This document shows positions 44,131 to 52,436 of a stretch of DNA of 64,000 bases, piece after piece. Below the pieces are notes generated by a model. It was given only the letters and a program-made list of their open reading frames with translations, made no database searches and was not told the DNA's origin. Within the stretch, counting starts at the first letter, position 1; every line of letters starts with the position of its first letter. This DNA comes from Poseidonocella pacifica. GTDB lineage: Bacteria; Pseudomonadota; Alphaproteobacteria; Rhodobacterales; Rhodobacteraceae. The position numbers and the translations under genes are program-made. The stretch is from positions 372,001 through 436,000 of the forward strand of contig NZ_FOJU01000003.1 in the NCBI RefSeq assembly GCF_900111875.1, given 5' to 3'.

Positions 44131-45093
44131 ATGCTGACCAAAGGCGTGACATTGAGAGGGCTGGAGGTCTTTAGCGCCCTCGCCAGTACCGGGTCGGTCG
44201 CCCAGACCGCAGAAGTCACAGGCCTCAGCCAACCAGCGGTATCCCAACAGCTTCGCAATCTCGAAAGCGCTCTTGGCATTGCGCTTGTCAATCATGGGCG
44301 CCGACCGATGGTGCCGACCCCGGCAGGCCGCAGCTTTCTGGTACGCGTAGACACAATCCTGAACCAACTGCGCATTGCCCAAGGCGAATTGTCGGTGATG
44401 GATCTTTCGCACCTCAGCACCCTGAGCCTTGGGGTAATTGACGATTTTGACAACGATCTGACGCCCAGACTGGTCACGATCCTGGCCGAGAACCTGACGC
44501 GGTGCCGCTTCAAGCTCGTGACGGCTCCGAGCCACGAAATCACGGACATGCTTACGAACGGGCGGCTGCACATCGCAGTCGCCGCGACCACTGGCATCGC
44601 CCTCGAAGGGGTGGTCGAATACCCCCTCCTGCGCGATCCGTTCCTCCTCGTGACCCCGAAAGGAACGCCAATAGGCCCCGATCCCCTGATGGATCTGGCC
44701 GCCTTGCCCTTCCTCAGATACGATCGCGAGCAATTGATTGGCCGCCAGATCGAGGCGCAACTGGCGCAACACGGAATTCAGTTTTCCGAAAGATTCGAGA
44801 TTGGTGCACATCTTTCCCTGATGACACTTGCGTCACGAAATGTCGGGTGGACCATCACGACCGCTCTTGGGTTTATGCGCGCGGCGCGGATGCATGATGC
44901 GCTCGACGCGCATCCCCTCCCCTTCAAGCCTTTCGCCCGCGGTATCAGCCTGTTCGCCAGCGCCGATTGGGCCGACCGTGTCCCGCGCGACGTGGCTCGC
45001 ACCATGCGCCACCTTCTCCTGAGCCAATCGGTCGACCCAGCGCTTAAGATGCACCCTTGGCTTGCGGATGATCTGTGCGTTCTGGATGAATGA
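44131..45093 (+). CDS. LysR family transcriptional regulator
   Basis: A 320-residue LTTR: N-terminal winged HTH (LRGLEVFSALASTGSVAQTAEVTGLSQPAVSQQ region) and a C-terminal substrate-binding domain. It is divergent from cdd but this alone does not prove that it controls nucleoside salvage. The 232 bases downstream, before the CpaE-like gene, hold inverted repeats and no gene. Effector unknown. Confidence 0.88.
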   Translation: MLTKGVTLRGLEVFSALASTGSVAQTAEVTGLSQPAVSQQLRNLESALGIALVNHGRRPMVPTPAGRSFLVRVDTILNQLRIAQGELSVMDLSHLSTLSLGVIDDFDNDLTPRLVTILAENLTRCRFKLVTAPSHEITDMLTNGRLHIAVAATTGIALEGVVEYPLLRDPFLLVTPKGTPIGPDPLMDLAALPFLRYDREQLIGRQIEAQLAQHGIQFSERFEIGAHLSLMTLASRNVGWTITTALGFMRAARMHDALDAHPLPFKPFARGISLFASADWADRVPRDVARTMRHLLLSQSVDPALKMHPWLADDLCVLDE

Positions 45094-45229
45094 AGGAGCT
45101 CGAACGCCTGAGAAACCCGGGGATTTCGCACCTGCCGTCATCTTACCCCTAGCGCGAGGGTGCTCACCAAATCTGTGTAGGTGAGAAAAGTGGGGCTCGC
45201 GGTAAGGAAATACTGATACATTTACGCTC

Positions 45230-45311
45230 ATTCTCAACGAGAATTTCGAGAGATTTGCATTCTACTGCCGTAATTTGGGCCGAATTGCTCTTTGGAATCC
45301 GCAAATGCGGA
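45230..45311. promoter_or_regulatory. Two palindromes upstream of the CpaE-like gene
   Basis: ATTCTC-AAC-GAGAAT at 45230-45244 and TCCGCA-AA-TGCGGA at 45298-45311, both perfect. The second ends 14 bases before the ATG at 45326, just upstream of the GAGGG ribosome-binding site, so as RNA or as a bound operator it could limit expression. Confidence 0.4.
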
Positions 45312-45325
45312 ATTGAGGGTGCGCC

Positions 45326-46567
45326 ATGGACGAACGCTGGGAAATGGGTGAAATGACGACGCCAGATGAAAACAAGCCTGATCCCGCAGGTCTGATCGCC
45401 TGCTTGATCGCGCGTGCCCCCATGGAGTTTCTTGTGGGCGCCGAGATACAGGAAGCCGTCGGTGAGAACTGGACCACCGTGGAATTGGTGGAAGCGCAGG
45501 CGTTCCTGCGTCAGGCACCGGCGCAATCGCTTGAATTGGCTGTTCTCGCAGTTGGCCAACAGGATGAGCACGACCCGACACTCGTCGAAGAGGCCATTGT
45601 CGAGGCCGAGGCCCGGGGCATCACCGTTATCATCGTGGCCGAAGAATTGGGCGCGGTCACCTTGCATCATTTGCTTCGGTTGGGGGCAGATTGCGTTATC
45701 CCCTACCCCCTTCCGTCTGGCGATCTTGCCGCAGCGATGAAGAAAGCCCTGCGTCCAAAGCCCGCGTCCTCCGCGCGCGACAAACGCGCCGCCGAAGGCA
45801 CGATCATCGCGCTGCAAGGGGTGGCTGGCGGTGTCGGCACGACGACACTTGCCACCAATCTCGCGTGGGAATTGGCGGATATGGAGGATCTTGATGGGCC
45901 ATCGGTCTGCCTGATCGACCTTAACCACCAATTCGGCAGCGTGGCGAGTTACCTTAACCTTCGGGAACACCCCGCAACGTTCGATATCTGGAATGAAACC
46001 GGCCCCGTGGGGCAGGAGGAGATCATACAGGCGTTTCAGCCTGTGCATGAACGCCTCTTCGCCTTGGTTGCGCCCTCTGAACCCACGATGGGGGGAGATG
46101 CCGTTCCGCCCGTCCTTGGCAGCATCCTCAACGCGGTGCGCAATCGTTTCGACTATGTCATCGTCGATCTTCCACAGGTCGTCACCTCGGCGAGCATGAC
46201 ACTCTTGGATGAGGCCGACCTGATCCTTGCCGTGCTCAATCTGGATCGGCGATCTTCACGCAATACGGTTCGCCTTACGCGATTGTTGCGGAGCATGGGG
46301 CATACAGAAGAAAAAATGCGCTATGTGCTCAACCGCGCACCGGGCGTTGCAGAACTCAATGCGCGCGCACGGGTGCGACGTCTGGCCGAGGGGCTTGGCA
46401 TTGCGATCGAAGCCACGCTGCCGGACTTTGGTGAAAATGTCATCCGCAGCAATGATCAGGGGGTTCCGCTCGCCCTGTTTGCCCCGGACTCTCCGCTGCG
46501 CCTCCAACTTCAGGCTCTTGCACGCGATTTGAACCGGACTGAGGGCGCGGGTCACAGGGCGGCCTGA
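45326..46567 (+). CDS. CpaE/TadZ-like ParA-superfamily ATPase
   Basis: A 413-residue protein. Residues about 20-145 form a receiver-like domain without the usual phosphoacceptor pattern; from about 155 is a MinD/ParA-type ATPase with a deviant Walker A (GVAGGVGTTTLATNLA) lacking the lysine pair, as in TadZ/CpaE. CpaE/TadZ places Tad (Flp) pili at the pole. No other tad/cpa gene is adjacent, so it may position a different machine or act with a pilus locus elsewhere. A start at the internal ATG at 45353 is possible. Confidence 0.82.
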   Translation: MDERWEMGEMTTPDENKPDPAGLIACLIARAPMEFLVGAEIQEAVGENWTTVELVEAQAFLRQAPAQSLELAVLAVGQQDEHDPTLVEEAIVEAEARGITVIIVAEELGAVTLHHLLRLGADCVIPYPLPSGDLAAAMKKALRPKPASSARDKRAAEGTIIALQGVAGGVGTTTLATNLAWELADMEDLDGPSVCLIDLNHQFGSVASYLNLREHPATFDIWNETGPVGQEEIIQAFQPVHERLFALVAPSEPTMGGDAVPPVLGSILNAVRNRFDYVIVDLPQVVTSASMTLLDEADLILAVLNLDRRSSRNTVRLTRLLRSMGHTEEKMRYVLNRAPGVAELNARARVRRLAEGLGIAIEATLPDFGENVIRSNDQGVPLALFAPDSPLRLQLQALARDLNRTEGAGHRAA

Positions 46568-46624
46568 CTCCCCCCTTTTCCTCGCCTGCGCCTTCGCCTA
46601 TCCACGCAGCAGGAGGCGCATTAA

Positions 46625-47278
46625 ATGACCGAACTGACCCTCGTCCGCCACGGACAGGCCAACTCCGCCGGGCGGGACGAAGCCAGCTACGACAAGTTGT
46701 CGAAACTCGGCCATCGTCAGGCTGCTTGGTTGGGCGAGTATCTCGATACAGTTCCCGCTTATGACCGGATCGTGTCGGGCACGATGCGCAGGCATCTCGA
46801 AACAGCGAGAGGGGCCAACATTGCGGGCCTTCCCCATGAGCGGGATGAGCGACTGAACGAACTTGATTACTTCGGCCTCAGTCAATCGCTGCGCGACAGC
46901 CACGGCGTGCCATTCCCCGATACGCCAGAGAGCTTTGCCGCGCATGTTCCGCAGGTTCTCGGAGTATGGAGAGAAGGCCAGATGAGCGATCGCGTCGAAA
47001 CCTATGAGCAGTTTCGCGACCGCATCTTCGCGGCACTACGCAGCGCGGCCGCAGGCGGGGATCGCCCGTTGCTGGTTACGTCGACCGGGGTTATCGCGAC
47101 CCTCACCGCCATAGCGCTCGGGCTGGACACGAGCGCTAAGACCAAGATGTTCCTCGCAATCGCCCACACCTCGATCCACCGTTTCGAGTTTCGCGGAGAT
47201 GACCTCTTTCTCAGCCAGTTTGGCGGAACGCCGCACCTCGATACCGCCGAAAGGCTTCCCCACCGGACGTTCGTCTGA
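46625..47278 (+). CDS. Histidine phosphatase family protein
   Basis: A 217-residue member of the phosphoglycerate-mutase-like superfamily. The catalytic RHG is in TLVRHGQAN; the second conserved His is in LAIAHTSIHRF. Length and sequence fit a phosphatase rather than glycolytic mutase. Substrate unknown. It stands 57 bases after the CpaE-like gene and may be cotranscribed with it; convergent with the SDR gene downstream. Confidence 0.87.
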   Translation: MTELTLVRHGQANSAGRDEASYDKLSKLGHRQAAWLGEYLDTVPAYDRIVSGTMRRHLETARGANIAGLPHERDERLNELDYFGLSQSLRDSHGVPFPDTPESFAAHVPQVLGVWREGQMSDRVETYEQFRDRIFAALRSAAAGGDRPLLVTSTGVIATLTAIALGLDTSAKTKMFLAIAHTSIHRFEFRGDDLFLSQFGGTPHLDTAERLPHRTFV

Positions 47279-47299
47279 CCAACCGGATATTCGTCAGAG

Positions 47300-48031
47300 T
47301 CACGCGAAAATACGGTAGTACAACCAGTCTGGGAGCAGACGCCCCAAACGGAACATCCATGCGAAGGTTGTGGGAAAACTGCGACTGAACCCTTCGCCGT
47401 TCATGTGTTCGAAGATCACCTTTGCGGCGTCCTCTGCATCCATCAGGAACGGCATGCGAAAGTCGTTCTTGTCGGTCAGTCTCGTGCGGACAAAACCGGG
47501 ATTGACAAGTTGGACATCGACACCGGTGCCGCGAAGATCGGCATGCAGGCATTCGGCCAAAGACATCACGCCCGCCTTGCTGGCGGCATAACCGATGGCG
47601 CCCGGTAGACCGCGGGATCCCGATAGGCTGCCTGTCAGCACGATATGCCCCTCGCCACGCTCCGTCATCTGCGGCACCACCTGCCCCAAAACGCGAAACG
47701 CCCCGGTGAAATTGACGTCGGCCATGAGTTCCGCTTTCTCGGCGTCCCATTCCGTCGCCTTCATGGGCCAATAGACCCCGGCTACATGGACAAGGCCATC
47801 AATCTGGCCAATCTGCATCGCAGCAGAGGTGACGCTGTCGCGATCCTGAACATCGCACACGGTATAGGACGCCCGGCCCGGCAAAGCGTTCACGACCTCC
47901 TGCAACCTTTCCTCAGTCCGCCCGGAGATAATCACCTCCGCCCCGACCCGGCTCAGTACATGCGCCAAGGCCTCGCCCAGCCCTTCGCTTCCTCCGACGA
48001 TCCAATATCTCTTCCCCTGCCAATCCCGCAC
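47300..48031 (-). CDS. SDR oxidoreductase of the RpoE-linked operon
   Basis: A 243-residue short-chain dehydrogenase: dinucleotide motif GGSEGLG, catalytic serine in LTGSLSG and YAASK. It is the last of three genes (FAD protein, DUF1365, SDR) that run from the divergent RpoE-type promoter. In Rhodobacter sphaeroides an SDR gene is in the same neighbourhood and RpoE/ChrR regulon. Substrate unknown; lipid oxidation products or fatty acyl groups are possible. Confidence 0.85.
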   Translation of the reverse strand: MRDWQGKRYWIVGGSEGLGEALAHVLSRVGAEVIISGRTEERLQEVVNALPGRASYTVCDVQDRDSVTSAAMQIGQIDGLVHVAGVYWPMKATEWDAEKAELMADVNFTGAFRVLGQVVPQMTERGEGHIVLTGSLSGSRGLPGAIGYAASKAGVMSLAECLHADLRGTGVDVQLVNPGFVRTRLTDKNDFRMPFLMDAEDAAKVIFEHMNGEGFSRSFPTTFAWMFRLGRLLPDWLYYRIFA

Positions 48032-48047
48032 TCTGAACTCCTTCGCC

Positions 48048-48866
48048 CTAAACCGATCTTACCCTATCATTTCGCGCGATTGAGTCATTCTTCAACCTAT
48101 CAACGTCAGAGTCGCAGGAAACCGCGTGCTCCGGGGGGCGCGGTCGAACCCGATACCTCCCTCCCTTGAGACGCAGTTTCAGGGCCTGCCAAAAGATCAA
48201 CGCCAGAACGCGGCGTGAACCGAACGGGCGGCGCGCCAACAATGCAAGGCTGCCGGGCGTTGTCAGAGGTCGTCGCGGCCCCGTCAACGTCGCTATCATA
48301 ACCGACTCGCTGTTGCGGTTTTCAATGCTGATGCCGATCCTATCGAGCCTGATATCGAAGCGAAATTCATAGTGGCCCTCGATGGGCTGAAACGGGGAAA
48401 CATAGAAAATCTTTTGCGCGACGAGCACATCCTGCGACACGATCGGCGTCCGGTCAGGCTTCACGCACAGGTAGGAGTGCCGTTCTCCGAAGGTATTGGT
48501 CACTTCGGCGATCACCGCACGAAGGCGGCGACCGGTATCATGGGCCAGCCAAAAGCTGACGGGATTGAAAACGTGACCCAACGTGCGCGGCTGGGCAAGG
48601 AGAAGCATTGGGCCATCCGCGGTAACCGAATGTTCCCGAAGCACATCGCGGGCCCATTCCGCCCCGCGTCCATGCCCCGGCGCGCCGCCGTGATCCCGGT
48701 CGTTCAAGGCCAGCAAATTGCGCCCGTTGCGGGAAAAGAGCCGTGGCGCAAGCAACTTGGCCTCTGCATCAACAAGCACGTAGTCTACCGAATAACGAAA
48801 CACGTTCGCCGGCGTGCCGCGGCGCATGTGGCATGTATGGGCCGCTATATGCTCGACGTAGCTCAT
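48048..48866 (-). CDS. DUF1365 family protein
   Basis: A 272-residue protein of the DUF1365 family: HTCHMRRGTPANVFRYSVDYVLVD at the N-terminus, then FNPVSFWLAHD and FGERHSYLCV. It nearly always lies beside a FAD amine-oxidase-like gene and often a cyclopropane-fatty-acid-synthase-like gene, pointing to fatty acyl modification in membranes; its reaction is unknown. Overlaps the FAD gene by 4 bases. The C-terminal tail after about residue 250 is poorly conserved. Confidence 0.9.
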   Translation of the reverse strand: MSYVEHIAAHTCHMRRGTPANVFRYSVDYVLVDAEAKLLAPRLFSRNGRNLLALNDRDHGGAPGHGRGAEWARDVLREHSVTADGPMLLLAQPRTLGHVFNPVSFWLAHDTGRRLRAVIAEVTNTFGERHSYLCVKPDRTPIVSQDVLVAQKIFYVSPFQPIEGHYEFRFDIRLDRIGISIENRNSESVMIATLTGPRRPLTTPGSLALLARRPFGSRRVLALIFWQALKLRLKGGRYRVRPRPPEHAVSCDSDVDRLKNDSIARNDRVRSV

Positions 48867-50170
48867 TCCGCGGCCATGCTCTTGGCCATCGAGCCGGCAA
48901 CAATACGGCGGGCAACATCTGCCGCACTGGCCAAACCGTCCTCATGAAATCCGTGGCCCATCCACGCACCACAGAACCACGTCCGCCGCGCTCCGTTCCG
49001 GGCAGCGAGTCCCTCCTGCGCGGCGAGCGCACCCAGATCATACACCGGATGGTCAAGCGTCACCTGATCATAGATCAGCTCTTCTCGGATGGGCCGAGAG
49101 GAGTTGAGCGTCACGAACATCTGATCGTTCATCGGGATCGGTTGCAGTGAGTTCATCCAATACGTCAGGTCGATATGCTCGGCCGATTTGTCCCGCTGTT
49201 CTGTGTAATTCCAGCTCGACCACACACGACGACTGCGCGGCATGATCCTGTCATCGGCATGTAGCGTGACTTCGTTCGGCTGATAGCGGATCGCCCCGAG
49301 CAAGGCGCGCTCCTCGTCGTTTGCATCGCTCAGCAGGCGCAAGGTCACGTCCGTATGTGTGGCGAAAATCACCTCATCGAAATGCTCCCCTTCACCGCCA
49401 GCGGGGCGTAGCTCGACGCTCTCACCCATGCGGCGAACGGATGCCACGGGCGCCCCGGTCCGTATCTCTACACCCGCCTTGCGCAGATGCGCCTCCAACC
49501 GGGTGACATATTCCTGCGATCCTCCCCTCACCGTAAACCACTGATGCTGCCCCGTATGGCTCAGCAATGCATGGTTATCGAAGAATTGGATCATCGACTG
49601 CGCCGGAAAGTCGAGAATGCGGTTCACCGGCGCGGACCAGATCGCCCCGGAAAGTGGTGAGAGGTAATAATCCCGGAACCAATCCCCTGTCCCCATCCGC
49701 ACCAGAAACTCACGCACCGTCAGCCCCCTCTCGGCCTCGGCGAGGCGCATCGCATTGGCGTTGAAATGCAGGATATCGCGGCACATCCGAAGAAACCGGT
49801 GCGACACGACATTCTTCTTTTGCGCGAACAGCGCCCCAATGGTCGCAAGCCCGTACTCAAGCCGGCCTCCGTCGATCGAAGCACCAAAGCTCATGTTGCT
49901 GCGCGCGATTGGCGCGTCGATTTCCTTGAAGAGCCCCGCCAGTTGCGGATAGTTTTCATAGTTGAACACGATGAACCCGGTATCCACCGGCTGATCTCCA
50001 CGTCGCCCAGCCATGACGGTACGTGCGTGCCCACCCAGCCGCGGCTCGCTTTCATACAGAACCACCTCCGCGTGATCGGCAAGCATATGCGCCGCGCCCA
50101 TGCCGGAAATCCCGCCCCCAATGACAGCAATCTTCGGGCGGTACCCATTTGGTCTCTCTTCGAATGGCAT
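48863..50170 (-). CDS. FAD-dependent amine-oxidase-like protein of the RpoE regulon
   Basis: A 435-residue flavoprotein: FAD loop AVIGGGISGMGAAHML, then RLGGHART; C-terminal FAD loop WFCGAWMGHGFHEDGL. The family is often named after cyclopropane-fatty-acid operons. The closest described relative I recall is R. sphaeroides RSP_1091, implicated in unsaturated/furan fatty acid formation under singlet oxygen stress. First gene of the operon opposite rpoE-chrR, with an RpoE-like promoter 27-60 bases upstream. Confidence 0.88.
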   Translation of the reverse strand: MPFEERPNGYRPKIAVIGGGISGMGAAHMLADHAEVVLYESEPRLGGHARTVMAGRRGDQPVDTGFIVFNYENYPQLAGLFKEIDAPIARSNMSFGASIDGGRLEYGLATIGALFAQKKNVVSHRFLRMCRDILHFNANAMRLAEAERGLTVREFLVRMGTGDWFRDYYLSPLSGAIWSAPVNRILDFPAQSMIQFFDNHALLSHTGQHQWFTVRGGSQEYVTRLEAHLRKAGVEIRTGAPVASVRRMGESVELRPAGGEGEHFDEVIFATHTDVTLRLLSDANDEERALLGAIRYQPNEVTLHADDRIMPRSRRVWSSWNYTEQRDKSAEHIDLTYWMNSLQPIPMNDQMFVTLNSSRPIREELIYDQVTLDHPVYDLGALAAQEGLAARNGARRTWFCGAWMGHGFHEDGLASAADVARRIVAGSMAKSMAAE

Positions 50171-50203
50171 GTTTGTTCGCGCTCCGCCTCAGAGGTGTTT
50201 TCC

Positions 50204-50233
50204 TCATTACGGCGGTCCGAGCGAATTGGATCT
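50204..50233 (-). promoter_or_regulatory. Sigma-E (RpoE/ChrR-type) promoter for the FAD-DUF1365-SDR operon
   Basis: On the minus strand, -35 AGATCC (50233-50228), an 18-base spacer, and -10 TAATGA (50209-50204). The RpoE consensus described in Rhodobacter is close to TGATCC-N18-TAAGTA. The start codon at 50170 is about 34 bases from the -10, leaving a short leader. Confidence 0.6.
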
Positions 50234-50253
50234 GTCACAGAGAAGAATTCTTT

Positions 50254-50283
50254 TGATCCGGCAAGCCGAGCTTTGCGTAAACG
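50254..50283 (+). promoter_or_regulatory. Sigma-E promoter for rpoE-chrR (autoregulation)
   Basis: -35 TGATCC (50254-50259), an 18-base spacer, -10 TAAACG (50278-50283). The -35 is a perfect match to the Rhodobacter RpoE element. The rpoE ATG at 50426 is about 143 bases downstream, giving a long leader. The two -35 elements of the divergent promoters are only 20 bases apart. Confidence 0.65.
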
Positions 50284-50425
50284 CTGCATGATCAATACAG
50301 CACTCCGGGTCGAGAAAACCACGTTCCAGCCGTCATGCGGCGCTTCAACAGCGCGCGCTCTGCGTGCTATGCCTGCCCCAAGGACCGGAATATTGAGGAT
50401 CAGGGTGCAGGTACCAAAGAGCGAC

Positions 50426-50965
50426 ATGAGAGCGGATTGGGTGGCCCATGTCATGCGCATCCGCGAAGATCGCGATACCGAGGCCTTTGCCGATCTGTTC
50501 TACCATTTCGCGCCGCGCATCAAATCCTTCCTCATGCGCTCCGGCGCGTCGCATACCCAAGCGGAAGATTGTGCGCAGGATGTCATGGCGACGGTCTGGC
50601 ACAAGGCACATCTTTTCGATCCGGCCCGCGCCAGCGTGGCGACGTGGATCTTCACCATTGCCCGAAATCGGCGGATCGATCTGCTGCGCAAGGAGCGACG
50701 CCCCGAGCCCGAAGACCTCTCATGGGGCCCCGAACCAGAACCCGCTCAGGAAGACATCGTCAGCTTTCAACAGGCCAGCCACCGGTTGGCAGAAGCGCTC
50801 GTGGCGCTCCCCGAACGACAACGGGCCCTGGTCGAGCGCGCCTATTTCGGCGATCTGAGCCACAGCGAGATTTCCGCCGAGACGGGCTTGCCCTTGGGAA
50901 CAATCAAGTCGCGCATACGGCTCGCCCTTGACCGTCTGCGCCATGCGATGGGATCATCCGAATGA
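50426..50965 (+). CDS. rpoE: RpoE, ECF group sigma factor (ChrR-controlled)
   Basis: A 179-residue ECF sigma: region 2 (AFADLFYHFAPRIKSFLMRSGA, DVMATVWHKAHLFDP, TWIFTIARNRRIDLLR) and region 4 (ALPERQRALVERAYFGDLSHSEI, PLGTIKSRIRLALDRL). This is the ECF11 type whose anti-sigma is ChrR; in R. sphaeroides it mounts the singlet-oxygen response. It overlaps chrR by 4 bases. Its own promoter is seen at 50254-50283. An in-frame ATG at 50288 would extend it by 46 residues without similarity. Confidence 0.95.
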   Translation: MRADWVAHVMRIREDRDTEAFADLFYHFAPRIKSFLMRSGASHTQAEDCAQDVMATVWHKAHLFDPARASVATWIFTIARNRRIDLLRKERRPEPEDLSWGPEPEPAQEDIVSFQQASHRLAEALVALPERQRALVERAYFGDLSHSEISAETGLPLGTIKSRIRLALDRLRHAMGSSE

Positions 50966-51606
50966 CACGACAGATAACACACCACCCGACCGATGCCCTC
51001 CTTCTCGCCTATGCTGCTGGTGCCCTGCCCGAGGCCTTCTCGCTGGTCATCGCTGCCCATATCTCCTTGTGCGACCAGTGCCGCGCCCAATCCGAAAGCT
51101 TTGACGCGGTTGGCGGGTCCCTTCTCGCGCAGGCCGAGGACAAAGACGTGCCGCCTCCCGATCTTGAGGCGACATTGGCACGGATTCGCAAAGGGCCGGC
51201 AACACGGCGCGCTCTTCCTCGTGACCCGGTTTTTCCCGCGCCATTGGCGGATTACCTCGGCGGCGGCGTTGATCGCGTGCGTTGGCGGCCCGTTGGCATG
51301 GGCGTACGGCAGGCCATCCTGCCAACATCGCGCACCGCCAGCGCTAGGCTGCTGTACATCCCCGCGGGCACTGCCGTTCCCGATCATAGCCATAAGGGGT
51401 TGGAATTGACGTTGGTGCTGCAGGGTGCGTTTGCCGACGCTGACGGACATTTCGGGCGCGGCGATCTGGAAGTCGCCGATGACTGCGTTGACCATGCACC
51501 CATGGCTGACATTGGGGAGGATTGCATCTGTCTCGCTGCGACAGAAGCGCCCTTGCGGTTCAACGCCTTCTTTCCGCGCCTCGCGCAGCCGTTCCTGCGC
51601 ATCTGA
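50962..51606 (+). CDS. chrR: ChrR, zinc-binding anti-sigma factor
   Basis: A 214-residue anti-sigma. The ZAS domain has H7 or H8, H33, C37 and C40 (AHISLCDQC) for zinc; the C-terminal cupin has H142, H144, E148 and H178, one residue off the numbering I recall for R. sphaeroides ChrR. The ZAS domain holds RpoE inactive; the cupin senses singlet oxygen or peroxide and triggers ChrR loss. Translationally coupled to rpoE (ATGA). Confidence 0.95.
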   Translation: MTRQITHHPTDALLLAYAAGALPEAFSLVIAAHISLCDQCRAQSESFDAVGGSLLAQAEDKDVPPPDLEATLARIRKGPATRRALPRDPVFPAPLADYLGGGVDRVRWRPVGMGVRQAILPTSRTASARLLYIPAGTAVPDHSHKGLELTLVLQGAFADADGHFGRGDLEVADDCVDHAPMADIGEDCICLAATEAPLRFNAFFPRLAQPFLRI

Positions 51607-51655
51607 ACCCATCCCAAGCTAATGGCACTCGCCTCCCCCTGCGTTCAACCCCGTC

Positions 51656-51701
51656 AGGAGGATGTTGCATGCCGTCCCATTCTGTGCGTTATTGTGCATA
51701 A
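51656..51701 (+). promoter_or_regulatory. Leader of the tup operon: 10-codon reading frame and ModE-like dyad
   Basis: A perfect AGGAGG (51656-51661) stands 7 bases before an ATG at 51669 that opens a 10-codon frame (MPSHSVRYCA, stop at 51701). The end of this frame coincides with a dyad TTAT-N5-ATAA (51689-51701) whose left half CGTTAT equals a ModE half-site. tupB starts 27 bases on, with its own GGGGA. It may be an operator for the regulator encoded at the operon's end, a leader peptide, or both. Confidence 0.4.
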
Positions 51702-51728
51702 TTTCCGGATCTGGGGAAATTTCGCAGT

Positions 51729-52436
51729 ATGCAGCAAGAAACGTCCGCTATCTGGCTGGCGCTGGAGATGGTTCTGACGGGGGAGCACGATCTGATCGAG
51801 ATCGTCGGGCTTTCGCTACAGGTGAGCCTCACCGCGACTACTCTCGCGTGCGCTATCGGTTTGCCAGTCGGGGCCCTGCTCGCAATCCTGCGGTTTCCCG
51901 GGCGCGGTCCGCTTCTGGTGCTCGTCAACGCGCTCATGGGCCTGCCGCCGGTCGTGGTTGGCCTGTTGGTCTATCTGGCCCTGTCCCGCTCAGGCCCGCT
52001 GGGGTTTCTGGGGCTGCTCTATACGCCGTCGGCGATGATCATTGCGCAAACCATCCTCATTGCTCCCATCGTGGCGGCACTCTCGCGGCAGGTGCTCGAA
52101 GACCTGCACGGTGAATATGCCGATCAATTCCGCTCCTTCGGCCTCGGCCCGATCCAGACGATATCCGCGCTCCTCTGGGATGGGCGTTATGCCTTGCTCA
52201 CCGTTGCGCTCGCAGGGTTCGGGCGGGCGGTTGCCGAAGTTGGCGCTGTCATCATCGTGGGCGGGAATATCGACCACCTCACACGAGTGATGACCACGGC
52301 CATCGCATTGGAGACGTCCAAGGGAAACCTCGCCCTCGCACTAGCGCTCGGGATCGTCTTGTTGAGCCTCGCCCTTATCGTCAATGCCTTGGTCTATGGG
52401 CTGCGCCTTACCGCAACGAGGGCTGCCTATGCGTGA
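51729..52436 (+). CDS. tupB: TupB, tungstate ABC transporter permease
   Basis: A 235-residue permease with five to six hydrophobic segments and the permease loop DQFRSFGLGPIQTISALLWDGR (EAA-like). It is the type found with TupA binding proteins, where one permease gene forms the homodimeric channel. Overlaps tupC by 8 bases. It imports tungstate (WO4 2-) across the inner membrane. Confidence 0.9.
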   Translation: MQQETSAIWLALEMVLTGEHDLIEIVGLSLQVSLTATTLACAIGLPVGALLAILRFPGRGPLLVLVNALMGLPPVVVGLLVYLALSRSGPLGFLGLLYTPSAMIIAQTILIAPIVAALSRQVLEDLHGEYADQFRSFGLGPIQTISALLWDGRYALLTVALAGFGRAVAEVGAVIIVGGNIDHLTRVMTTAIALETSKGNLALALALGIVLLSLALIVNALVYGLRLTATRAAYA

